Of a stretch of DNA of 18,274 nucleotides, positions 8,057-14,524 are shown piece by piece. The position numbers were made by a program, and so were the translations under genes. The notes below the pieces were generated by a model. That model was given only the letters and a program-made list of their open reading frames with translations, searched no databases and was not told where the DNA came from. The DNA comes from EC70 sp018675395. Lineage in GTDB: Bacteria > Verrucomicrobiota > Verrucomicrobiia > Verrucomicrobiales > DEV007. Position 1 is the stretch's first letter. Each line of letters opens with the position of its first letter. Where the stretch lies: assembly GCA_018675395.1 (NCBI GenBank), contig JABGYE010000150.1, positions 1 through 18,274 on the forward strand, read 5' to 3'.

Positions 8057-9163
8057 TCATTCAGAAGATTGTTCATTTGGCTTATTACTTGAGAGCTTAC
8101 TTGGCTCAGGCAAACTTTTCAACCTATCACGCATTATTTCCGCTCGTAAAGAGTCTCTTTCCTCTGCACCGAGCTTGCGATCCGCAAAAACCTGTAAATG
8201 TGCAGGTTGAATCTCCATAAAAAGAACATCAATTAAGGCTCGGATATCTTCAGAAAAGTAGCCCAAATCAACACCTGCTCTAAGCATAGATAGTAAATCG
8301 AGAGCCTCTTTAGTAGAGATTATGTGTCCATAACGGAGGATAGCATAAGACCGACCTATCTTATCATCTAAAATAGTTTGTTTTTCATTATATAATTTTT
8401 CACGGGCATTCTCTTCATGCTCAATAATCTGCCTGATAACTTTTTCCAATCTCGCAATAATCTCATTCTCTTGTTCACCAAGTGTATGCTGATTTGAGAC
8501 CTGAAACAAATTACCAAGAGCTTCCGTCCCTTCGCCGTATAGACCTCGCACCGCCAGCCCTATTTTATTCACAGCATTTATGACTTTGTTAATTTGCTCA
8601 GAAAGAACTAAACCGGGAAGATGAAGCATTGCAGAAGCTCTCATTCCTGTCCCAAGATTAGTTGGGCAGGCAGTAAGATAACCATATTGATTATCAAAAG
8701 CATAATCTAGAGTTGATTCTAATTTAGTATCTACTTCATCTATCATTTTATAAGCATCGCTAAGACTCAGACCCGCTTTAATTGATTGCATCCTGAGATG
8801 ATCTTCTTCGTTTACCATCACACACAAAGTCTGTTTGCGATTCATAACAGCCGCACTGCCAGCAGCCTTTGCCGCCTGTTCACGACTAATCAAATGACGT
8901 TCAACAAGGATCTGTTTTTTCACTGCCGTTAGATCCGACAAATCAGAAGAAAAAGCTCCGTCCATTTCTGTAAGGTTTTCCACTGCCGGCTTAACTTGAT
9001 TGAGGATCTCTATCCGGTCCTCCTCTACTGCCCAACCGGGAAATGAAATATTCCGTAAATTACGAGCCAAGCGGACCCGACTACTAATCACAATTTCACC
9101 ATGAGGCCCACTACTAAGCATCCACTCAGCAGGATTCTTTAGGATCGTTTTAAACTGCATCAT
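8057..9163 (-). CDS. mcsB: Protein-arginine kinase McsB
   Basis: An ATP:guanido phosphotransferase-type kinase that phosphorylates arginine residues on proteins and marks them for ClpCP. It has 368 residues, close to the Bacillus enzyme. Visible motifs are S-S-R-V-R-L-A-R-N (27-35, nucleotide binding), N-E-E-D-H-L-R-M (118-125, catalytic acidic residues), and C-P-T-N-L-G-T-G-M-R-A-S (166-177) with the active-site cysteine C166. R-D-S-L-R-A at 336-341 matches the RDXXRA allosteric phosphoarginine pocket described for Bacillus McsB. It lacks the N-terminal helical domain of creatine/arginine metabolite kinases, supporting a protein kinase. The neighbours, mcsA 34 bases upstream and clpC 19 bases downstream, make the assignment firm. 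Two adjacent ATGs (9163, 9160) are possible starts. Confidence 0.95.
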   Translation of the reverse strand: MMQFKTILKNPAEWMLSSGPHGEIVISSRVRLARNLRNISFPGWAVEEDRIEILNQVKPAVENLTEMDGAFSSDLSDLTAVKKQILVERHLISREQAAKAAGSAAVMNRKQTLCVMVNEEDHLRMQSIKAGLSLSDAYKMIDEVDTKLESTLDYAFDNQYGYLTACPTNLGTGMRASAMLHLPGLVLSEQINKVINAVNKIGLAVRGLYGEGTEALGNLFQVSNQHTLGEQENEIIARLEKVIRQIIEHEENAREKLYNEKQTILDDKIGRSYAILRYGHIISTKEALDLLSMLRAGVDLGYFSEDIRALIDVLFMEIQPAHLQVFADRKLGAEERDSLRAEIMRDRLKSLPEPSKLSSNKPNEQSSE

Positions 9164-9197
9164 ATTAATATTGAACTTGTAAACAGTATAAAATCTG

Positions 9198-9710
9198 TCA
9201 TTTCAATTCACTTTCATTAGATGCAATATAATCTGCTTCGGCCAGTTTAATTTCATCGCGCAACGTGGCCGCCTCTTCAAAATTCTCCCCCTCAATAGCC
9301 ACCCTTAAGCGATCTTTAAGTTCAGTTATCTGATCATTATATTTTTTTGTTACCTGATACCTTGATGGAACTTTACCCAAATGAAGCGAGCCCTTGTGCA
9401 TTGCTTTAACTAAGCTTTCTAAGCCAAAACCAAAAACTGTATAACATTCACTGCACCCAAACCTTCCTGTCTTCTTGAATTCAGTATGACTGAATCCGCA
9501 AGACTCACATTCAAGACTATCCGTAGGAACATCCGTTTTCTCATCAGAATCAATCCCCAATAAAGCATCGGCAAGAGCAAAACCAGTTGGATCAGTCACT
9601 CCTTTCTGTTTCGCACATTCCTCACAGAGGTTCACTTTTTGCATTTTACCTTTAACAATCTGCGTCAAGTAAACTGTCGCATCATTCTCCTGACAAACGT
9701 CACAATTCAT
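9198..9710 (-). CDS. mcsA: McsA-like zinc/UVR-domain activator
   Basis: A 170-residue adaptor expected to bind and activate McsB and contact ClpC. Four zinc-binding pairs are visible: C3-x2-C6 with C29-x2-C32, and C68-x2-C71 with C86-x2-C89. These are the two treble-clef-like zinc modules of McsA. The C-terminal UVR motif (about 128-163, with E-N-F-E-E-A-A-T-L-R-D-E-I) is a coiled-coil interaction element like that in ClpC and UvrB. Basic residues K106, K110, K114 and K122 lie between the modules. It is the first gene of the mcsA-mcsB-clpC run; the Firmicute repressor gene ctsR, which normally precedes it, is absent here. The ATG at 9710 gives the usual M-x-C-x2-C beginning. Confidence 0.93.
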   Translation of the reverse strand: MNCDVCQENDATVYLTQIVKGKMQKVNLCEECAKQKGVTDPTGFALADALLGIDSDEKTDVPTDSLECESCGFSHTEFKKTGRFGCSECYTVFGFGLESLVKAMHKGSLHLGKVPSRYQVTKKYNDQITELKDRLRVAIEGENFEEAATLRDEIKLAEADYIASNESELK

Positions 9711-9863
9711 TAATTCAATAATACTCGCCTACGGAAAACGCTCAATGGGAGATTACAGATTTTTGAGATTTTTATTTAGCACAATTATTCTGACCCCTTA
9801 AAAAAATTCACTTTCATGGCCCTGTTAAAAGCCCTGAAAAATAAAGCCCCCATTCTGGAAACG
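9711..9863. other. Spacer between ilvE and mcsA
   Basis: These 153 AT-rich bases should hold the mcsA promoter on the minus strand and perhaps the end of the ilvE transcript. I find no convincing heat-shock element: neither a full CIRCE nor CtsR-type heptamer repeats. An imperfect tandem repeat (CCCTG followed by an A-rich tract and AGCC, twice, about 9820-9849) is visible but has no recognised meaning. Confidence 0.3.
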
Positions 9864-10733
9864 TTATCCAATTTGCGTCCCTTCTTGAGAAACGCGCTCT
9901 CGAAAACGAGCAATAAATCTACCAGTGACCGGACCAGGATTGCCGTCCCCGATAGGGCGTCTGTCTAGGTTCACTGCGGCAATGACTTCTGCAGCCGTGC
10001 CAGTAAGAAAACATTCATCCGCTGCATAAATATCATAACGAGTCATCTGAGCCTCTTTCAGTTCAATTCCAAACTCATCAGCTATCTCAAAAATGACCTC
10101 TCGGGTAATTCCCGGCAATGCTCCGGAAGATGCTGGCGGGGTCTTCATCTTTCCATCCTTAATAACAAAAATATTATCACCAGTGCACTCGGCAATGAAA
10201 CCTTGCTCATTAAGCATTAAGCCTTCCTCCGCGTCTCCAAAAATCGCTTCAACCTTGGCCATTACGTTATTCAAATAATTCAACGATTTTACACAAGGGC
10301 TAAGAGCAGCAGGAGCCGTGCGTCGTGTAGAACAGGTGATTAGCTTTAAGCCCTCCTTATACTTTTCTTCGGGATATAAAGAAATTGTATCAGCAATGAT
10401 AATGACTGTCGCTTTTTCGCATCCGAACGGACTCAGGCCAAGAGTTCCTATACCTCTTGTCACCAACAGTCGAACATAGCCATCCTGTAACTCATTTTTG
10501 CGTATCGCTTCAAGTACAGCCTCTTTCAATTCATCATGAGTCATTCCTATATCAAGGAGGATAGCCTTGGCCGAAACGAACAATCTATCTATATGCTCTG
10601 AAAGCCTGAAGACTCTACCATTATAAAAACGGATCCCTTCAAAGATTCCATCACCATAGAGAAGACCATGGTCAAACACCGAAATCTTGGCATCTTCCTT
10701 ATCAAAGTATTCTCCGTCGATATAAATTTGCAT
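9864..10733 (-). CDS. ilvE: Class IV branched-chain amino-acid aminotransferase
   Basis: A PLP-dependent fold-type IV aminotransferase, probably the last step of valine, leucine and isoleucine synthesis using glutamate as amino donor. It has 289 residues, typical of the short bacterial/archaeal IlvE. The N-terminal block G-D-G-I-F-E-G-I-R-F-Y (27-37) favours a branched-chain enzyme over D-amino-acid transaminase. The Schiff-base lysine is K149 in S-P-C-V-K-S-L-N-Y. The cofactor region continues with E182-C-T-G-D-N, the L-P-G-I-T-R loop (206-211) and F-L-T-G-T-A-A-E-V (242-250). A 4-amino-4-deoxychorismate lyase or D-amino-acid aminotransferase is a less likely alternative. It lies 25 bases downstream of the ABC ATPase gene and may be co-transcribed with it. 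The ATG at 10733 follows a weak purine tract (GAGAAGA). Confidence 0.9.
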   Translation of the reverse strand: MQIYIDGEYFDKEDAKISVFDHGLLYGDGIFEGIRFYNGRVFRLSEHIDRLFVSAKAILLDIGMTHDELKEAVLEAIRKNELQDGYVRLLVTRGIGTLGLSPFGCEKATVIIIADTISLYPEEKYKEGLKLITCSTRRTAPAALSPCVKSLNYLNNVMAKVEAIFGDAEEGLMLNEQGFIAECTGDNIFVIKDGKMKTPPASSGALPGITREVIFEIADEFGIELKEAQMTRYDIYAADECFLTGTAAEVIAAVNLDRRPIGDGNPGPVTGRFIARFRERVSQEGTQIG

Positions 10734-10758
10734 ATAATCTTCTCAGGTATTTTACACC

Positions 10759-11469
10759 CTAAGCTATTATTCGGCCATCGGCGAGCGTCAATTGTCGGTC
10801 ACCGAGAGAGGCTAATTTAGAATCATGGGTGACAACAATCAAAGTTTTCTGCTTTTCGGTTACTAATTGAATAAGCGTTTCCATTAATTCGCCCCCGGTA
10901 GAAGAATCCAAGTTACCGGTAGGCTCATCTGCAAACAATATTTGCGGGTCATTAATAAGAGAACGAGCAATGGCAACTCTTTGCTGTTCACCACCTGAAA
11001 GTTCGGCCGGACGATGATTCAAACGATCCCTAAGCCCGACCTGTTCCAAAAGTTCTGCCGCTCTTAGGTTTTCCTCCCCAGAGCCCCTTATCAACGCTGG
11101 TAAACACACATTCTCAAGAGCCGTTAAATCTGGAAGCAAAAAATAATTCTGAAAAACGTAACCTATCTGTTCATTACGAAATTTTGTCTGTTGTGCAGGA
11201 GAAAGAGAATATAGTGACCGCCCGTCAATCTCCACTGATCCTGAATCAGGCCTCTCCAGGCCAGCCAAAGTATAAAGTAATGTACTCTTTCCCGCGCCTG
11301 AAGCCCCACAAAGAAACAATCGTTCCGAGCGGCTAATCTCCAAACTCATTCCCTTTAACACATCAATGTCTGAAGAACCCATGCGGAAACTACGAACCAG
11401 TGAAACGGCACGCAACACAGCATTAGGCCCATTACCCGAATGCCCTGAATCTAATAATTCCACACTCAC
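10759..11469 (-). CDS. LolD/MacB-type ABC transporter ATPase
   Basis: A 236-residue ATP-binding subunit of the MacB/LolD subfamily, which drives lipoprotein release or mechanotransmission-type export rather than solute import. Motifs are complete: Walker A G-A-S-G-A-G-K-S (55-62), Q-loop Q107, signature L-S-G-G-E-Q-Q (157-163), Walker B I-L-F-A-D-E with P-T-G-N-L-D-S, and H-loop H215. The F-A-D-E-P-T-G-N-L-D run is characteristic of this subfamily. The start is GTG at 11469; a later start would lose the first beta strand. No membrane permease gene adjoins it: the preceding gene is the AP2-like protein and the following gene is ilvE, so its LolC/E- or FtsX-like partner must be elsewhere. LolD is the best guess but is not proven. 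Confidence 0.88.
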   Translation of the reverse strand: MSVELLDSGHSGNGPNAVLRAVSLVRSFRMGSSDIDVLKGMSLEISRSERLFLCGASGAGKSTLLYTLAGLERPDSGSVEIDGRSLYSLSPAQQTKFRNEQIGYVFQNYFLLPDLTALENVCLPALIRGSGEENLRAAELLEQVGLRDRLNHRPAELSGGEQQRVAIARSLINDPQILFADEPTGNLDSSTGGELMETLIQLVTEKQKTLIVVTHDSKLASLGDRQLTLADGRIIA

Positions 11470-11508
11470 ACTGAAACTCGTGCAAAGTGTATGGTCAAGA
11501 AAGGTCTG

Positions 11509-11937
11509 TTACTTCCTGCCTGCCTTACGCTTTGCCTTAATTGCCAGATCAAGAGCCTTTTTCTCTCCATTTTTGGCAACTGAGAATTTGGCAGTCTTAC
11601 GCGTAGCGCCTTCGGTCCAAGCCGCTTGCCAATAAGCGTATACCTTTCCAGCAACACTAGTAGAAACTACATGAGTCACTCCAGCGATGCCACTTTGTTT
11701 GATTCTCTTTCGGCGAGAAGCTGCTGCTACTTGCCGAGCCTTTGGGAGTTTATTGAAGATCTTGTCTCGGTAAGATTTGGCCATTTTCTGAGCCTTTGCC
11801 TTACCTCCACATGATTTATCAGGAAAAAATTTCTGAGAAGTCTTTCCCTTATTTGTGATCCTGACATAGAATCCGTGATTCTTTTTTTCAGGCTGATCGA
11901 TACGACTTATTCCGTAGTTAGGTTTAATTTCCGGCAT
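11509..11937 (-). CDS. Basic protein with two AP2-like DNA-binding repeats
   Basis: A 142-residue, strongly lysine/arginine-rich protein without signal or membrane segments. Two related units can be laid over each other. Residues about 8-60 start Y-G-I-S-R-I, then H-G-F-Y-V-R-I, a K-F-F strand and a C-terminal helix. Residues about 82-138 start S-G-I-A-G-V-T-H-V, then Y-W-Q-A-A-W-T, K-F-S-V-A-K-N-G and the helix E-K-K-A-L-D-L-A-I-K-A-K-R. The second unit has the bacterial AP2 pattern (G-V-x-R/H, Y-W-x-A-x-W, F-S-V-x-x-x-G-x-x-x-A). AP2 folds bind DNA through a three-stranded sheet, so a DNA-binding or regulatory role is likely; targets are unknown. No HNH nuclease domain is attached. It lies 221 bases downstream of trmL and 39 bases upstream of the ABC ATPase. 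The domain call is by eye. Confidence 0.75.
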   Translation of the reverse strand: MPEIKPNYGISRIDQPEKKNHGFYVRITNKGKTSQKFFPDKSCGGKAKAQKMAKSYRDKIFNKLPKARQVAAASRRKRIKQSGIAGVTHVVSTSVAGKVYAYWQAAWTEGATRKTAKFSVAKNGEKKALDLAIKAKRKAGRK

Positions 11938-12158
11938 CTTGCCAGTGTGGGGTATATAGTTTTTAGTGGGGCAAAGCTCTCTTTTTGTATCTACTCAAAG
12001 AAAACTTGCTGTGAGGTTATCGACTTTAAGGGCCGACTTCACTGCTCTAAAAATATGTGAATTTCAAAGCGCGATAATTATTCCTCTATTTTCTTTGGAC
12101 TACAAGCATTTACGAGAAAAATGAAAGGTTATTAATTAATGTTTTGTAGCAATAAAAA
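11938..12158. other. Spacer between trmL and AP2-like gene
   Basis: The 221-base region upstream of the AP2-like gene on the minus strand must carry any promoter of its own. No RNA gene or convincing -35/-10 pair was found. A 10-base AT palindrome (ATTAATTAAT, 12131-12140) lies just beyond the trmL stop. Open frames here are short and read across the neighbouring genes, so they are not called. Confidence 0.3.
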
Positions 12159-12635
12159 TCACACAAAAGAACGAAGAGCGCCGTACACCCCAATTCCAAC
12201 CGAAGTCGCCAGATTTAAACTCCTTGCTCCCTTGGCCATTGGTATTTTTAAGCAATTTTCTTCGTGTTTCTTCAGCAAAGTCTCAGGCAACCCTTTTGTC
12301 TCACGCCCAAAAACAAGATAATCTTTAGGACTAAATTTAACATCCCAAAAAGAACTATCTGCCTTGGTAGTAAAAAACCAAAACTGAGACTCGTCTCCCA
12401 CATCTGCTCTCAAGACTTCAAATGATGGCCAAACTTTAACATCTAATTGATGCCAGTAATCCATTCCTGCACGACGCAATTGCTTGTCATCTAAATTAAA
12501 TCCGAGAGGTTCTATCAAATGCAAACGAGCAGAAGTTGCCATACATAAACGACCAACGTTACCAGTATTGGGAGGTATTTCAGGTTCTACTAGAACCACA
12601 TTTAACAATGGTTCTGAAGAAGAATCTAATTGCAA
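12159..12635 (-). CDS. trmL: tRNA (cytidine/uridine-34 2'-O)-methyltransferase TrmL
   Basis: A SPOUT-class methyltransferase that 2'-O-methylates the wobble base of tRNA-Leu isoacceptors using S-adenosylmethionine. It has 158 residues, the compact single-domain size of TrmL/YibK. Motifs are E-P-E-I-P-P-N-T-G-N (17-26), the knot region Y-L-V-F-G-R-E-T-K-G-L-P (106-117) and R-S-L-N-L-A-T-S-V (138-146). The start is uncertain: TTG at 12635 opens the longest reading, but TTG at 12608 would give M-L-N-V-V-L-V-E-P, matching the E. coli N-terminus exactly. No ATG is available at the right place and no Shine-Dalgarno helps. It lies 33 bases downstream of rpmA in the same direction, where obgE is often found in other bacteria. 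Confidence 0.93.
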   Translation of the reverse strand: MQLDSSSEPLLNVVLVEPEIPPNTGNVGRLCMATSARLHLIEPLGFNLDDKQLRRAGMDYWHQLDVKVWPSFEVLRADVGDESQFWFFTTKADSSFWDVKFSPKDYLVFGRETKGLPETLLKKHEENCLKIPMAKGARSLNLATSVGIGVYGALRSFV

Positions 12636-12668
12636 ATCTAGAAAACGCTTAGCTGCGGAGATAGAAAA

Positions 12669-12926
12669 TTATGCCTCTACAGCTACAGGATCAACGTTAA
12701 CTCTTCTTCCGCCCTGATCAAATCTCACATTGCCTTCGACTAAAGAAAAGATGGTATAATCTTTCCCCAATCCCACATTGTTACCAGGCCTCCATTTAGT
12801 GCCGCACTGTCGAAGAATGATGTTGCCAGGAATGACATACTCTCCTCCAAACTTTTTGACGCCACGACGCTTAGAATTGCTATCGCGACCGTTCTTAACA
12901 CTTCCTTGACCTTTCTTATGTGCCAT
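12669..12926 (-). CDS. rpmA: Ribosomal protein bL27
   Basis: A large-subunit ribosomal protein whose N-terminal tail reaches the peptidyl-transferase centre. It has 85 residues, the standard size. The N-terminus M-A-H-K-K-G-Q-G-S is the directly mature form, without the cleaved extension seen in Firmicutes. Conserved landmarks are G-R-D-S-N-S-K-R-R-G-V-K and the G-x-I-I-x-R-Q-x-G-T-x-W-x-P-G-x-N-V-G-x-G block (34-54). It follows rplU by 50 bases, the classic pair, and should be co-transcribed with it. Confidence 0.98.
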   Translation of the reverse strand: MAHKKGQGSVKNGRDSNSKRRGVKKFGGEYVIPGNIILRQCGTKWRPGNNVGLGKDYTIFSLVEGNVRFDQGGRRVNVDPVAVEA

Positions 12927-12976
12927 GATTTTAAATTAGATGAAATTGTGATTGATCGTTCTACCGGATTGGAATG

Positions 12977-13291
12977 TTAAGCACTTATACTTTTAATTGC
13001 CAGACGTGTAAGATGCTGCCTATGACCCTTTGTTTTATGATAGCCTTTGCGACGCTTAAACTTAAAAGCAGTAACCTTCTTAGCTCGAAACTGATCAACT
13101 ACTTCCGCCGTTACACTGGCACCATCTAGGAGCGGACTACCGACTTTCACATCTTCTCCATCTGAATACAGCAATACATTTTCGAAAGTAGCAGAATCTC
13201 CTACTTCCAAATCAAGTTTCTCAACATCTATATTGTCTCCTTGAGAAACCTTATACTGTTTACCACCAGTCTTAATAATTGCGTATGCCAT
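12977..13291 (-). CDS. rplU: Ribosomal protein bL21
   Basis: A large-subunit ribosomal protein that binds 23S rRNA next to L20. It has 104 residues, normal for the family. The N-terminus M-A-Y-A-I-I-K-T-G-G-K-Q-Y-K-V and the basic C-terminal signature K-F-K-R-R-K-G-Y-H-K-T-K-G-H-R-Q (77-92) are diagnostic. It is the first gene of the rplU-rpmA-trmL run and is divergent from the lysR gene. The 321-base upstream spacer contains inverted repeats that could form part of its leader. Confidence 0.98.
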   Translation of the reverse strand: MAYAIIKTGGKQYKVSQGDNIDVEKLDLEVGDSATFENVLLYSDGEDVKVGSPLLDGASVTAEVVDQFRAKKVTAFKFKRRKGYHKTKGHRQHLTRLAIKSISA

Positions 13292-13381
13292 GATTTTTTA
13301 CATGCTTTAAGAGGAAGTAACGGGTGTCACCTACTCAAAATGAGGGGCGAGAAAATTCCACATAAGCGCCAATGAATCAAG

Positions 13382-13449
13382 CCCTTTTAAGTTATTTCTT
13401 TAGATAATTGAGAGAACTCAAAAAGATACTCTGATACGAATTAAAAGGG
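13382..13449. repeat. Long-range inverted repeat enclosing a small hairpin
   Basis: CCCTTTTAA (13382-13390) is perfectly complementary to TTAAAAGGG (13441-13449), with 50 bases between. Inside lies a second perfect stem, TTGAG (13408-13412), loop AGAA, CTCAA (13417-13421). Together they can form a two-level stem-loop in RNA from either strand. It is located 91-158 bases upstream of rplU. Confidence 0.45.
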
Positions 13450-13491
13450 GTTTTGATGAAATTTCGGCTAATTATCACATTCAAGGCATTA

Positions 13492-13520
13492 GATTTTATT
13501 TAGTAGTCTTAAATAAAATC
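13492..13520. repeat. Perfect 11-base inverted repeat upstream of lysR
   Basis: GATTTTATTTA (13492-13502), a 7-base spacer, then TAAATAAAATC (13510-13520): an uninterrupted 11-base dyad ending 92 bases before the lysR start. LysR-type regulators bind AT-rich dyads of T-N11-A type near their own divergent promoters, so this is a candidate autoregulatory operator. It is not GC-rich and lacks a T tract, so it is a poor terminator. Confidence 0.45.
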
Positions 13521-13612
13521 CAATTCGGCCCTTTAATTTAACTCTTTATATTAAACTTGAATCAATTAAAAGACTGTTAAGATCAATCACATCAATGTTT
13601 ATCTAACCAATC

Positions 13613-14512
13613 ATGCTTCCACCTAATCTCCATCACATAGAACTTTTTTACTACGTTGCGAAGTATGGAGGCATCACGCCGGCAGTTAGAAAAATGCCCT
13701 ACGGCATCCAGCAACCTGCTGTCTCTGGACAAATGTTGCAATTAGAGCGCGAACTAGGTGTGAAACTGTTCAATCGTCGCCCATTTGCCCTTACGCCTGC
13801 GGGCAATGAATTATATAATTTCCTTGCACCTTTCTTTTCTAAATTACCCCTCATCGCAGAGCAATTACGCGGAGAAGAAAGTTCCCATCTCAGACTCGCT
13901 GCTGAAAGAACAGTTCTTGCAAATCATTTACCTACGCTCCTAGATCAAATAAAAAAAGATTGTCCCAATCTAAGGTTAACTATGACTGAATTGGGCGCTT
14001 CTTCTACTGCAGAGACCTTATTAGCAAATCAAGATATTGATATCGCTATCACTTCTCTTCACTCCCCAAGACCAAGTTCCGTCAAGACTCTTGAATTACT
14101 CAGCATTCCTCTCATCCTAATTGTTCCAGATAAAAGCAAAATCAATAGTTTCTCAACCATCAGTAAGGTATCGGATGGTAAAATATTAGAGCCTATGATT
14201 TCACTTTCATCCGAACATTCAATTAACACAATTTTTCAAAAAGAATTAGATAAACGAGAACTGGTCTGGAATCCTATCGTCGAAGTTACCTCTCTGGACC
14301 TAATATCAAATTATGTAAGCCGAGGATATGGAATAGGTCTAACTCTAGACGCTCCTGGAATGAGCATCCCTAAAGGTTTGCGGAAAATAAACCTTAGAGG
14401 ATTCCCTCCCTTAAAGATAGGAATGCTATTTCAGGGAAAGTTAAAGCCCATTGCTGAAAAATTTGCATTAGCTGCAGTTGCTTATGCTAAAAAAATAAAA
14501 AAAATAGTCTAA
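13613..14512 (+). CDS. LysR-family transcriptional regulator
   Basis: A 299-residue LysR-type regulator, the usual length. The N-terminal winged helix-turn-helix covers residues about 6-66: L-H-H-I-E-L-F-Y-Y-V-A-K, Q-Q-P-A-V-S-G-Q-M-L-Q-L-E-R-E-L-G (33-49) and L-F-N-R-R-P-F-A-L-T-P-A-G. The M-P-Y-G-I-Q-Q-P-A-V-S style is one I associate with Verrucomicrobia/Opitutae. Residues about 90-290 form the periplasmic-binding-protein-like effector domain with T-S-L-H and G-Y-G-I-G-L-T. The inducer is unknown. The gene ends in two A runs (7 and 8 bases, 14489-14504) just before the stop, encoding K-K-I-K-K-I-V. A HAD phosphatase gene follows after 12 bases and may share its transcript. The candidate operator at 13492-13520 lies upstream. 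Confidence 0.93.
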   Translation: MLPPNLHHIELFYYVAKYGGITPAVRKMPYGIQQPAVSGQMLQLERELGVKLFNRRPFALTPAGNELYNFLAPFFSKLPLIAEQLRGEESSHLRLAAERTVLANHLPTLLDQIKKDCPNLRLTMTELGASSTAETLLANQDIDIAITSLHSPRPSSVKTLELLSIPLILIVPDKSKINSFSTISKVSDGKILEPMISLSSEHSINTIFQKELDKRELVWNPIVEVTSLDLISNYVSRGYGIGLTLDAPGMSIPKGLRKINLRGFPPLKIGMLFQGKLKPIAEKFALAAVAYAKKIKKIV

Positions 14513-14524
14513 TACCTCATATAT

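Larger units (their letters stand above)
13292..13612. promoter_or_regulatory. Divergent regulatory spacer, rplU / lysR
   Basis: A 321-base gene-free region between two divergently transcribed genes, so it must hold both promoters. It is AT-rich and contains a long-range inverted repeat (13382-13390 with 13441-13449), a small hairpin (13408-13421) and an 11-base perfect dyad (13492-13520). The GCCCTTT-AA element occurs twice in direct orientation (around 13381 and 13529) and once inverted (13441). On the minus strand the rplU-proximal half could be a structured 5' leader. No -35/-10 pair is convincing enough to place. Confidence 0.5.

Noticed and set aside
9776..9786. TTAGCAC resembling half of a CIRCE heat-shock operator before mcsA
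   Set aside because: The inverted partner GAGTGCTAA is absent at the required 9-base spacing, so it is not a CIRCE element.
11466..11657. 63-codon minus-strand open frame bridging the AP2-like and ABC genes
   Set aside because: It overlaps the end of the AP2-like gene in another frame and touches the ABC start; it shows no permease-like hydrophobic segments that would make it the missing ABC partner.
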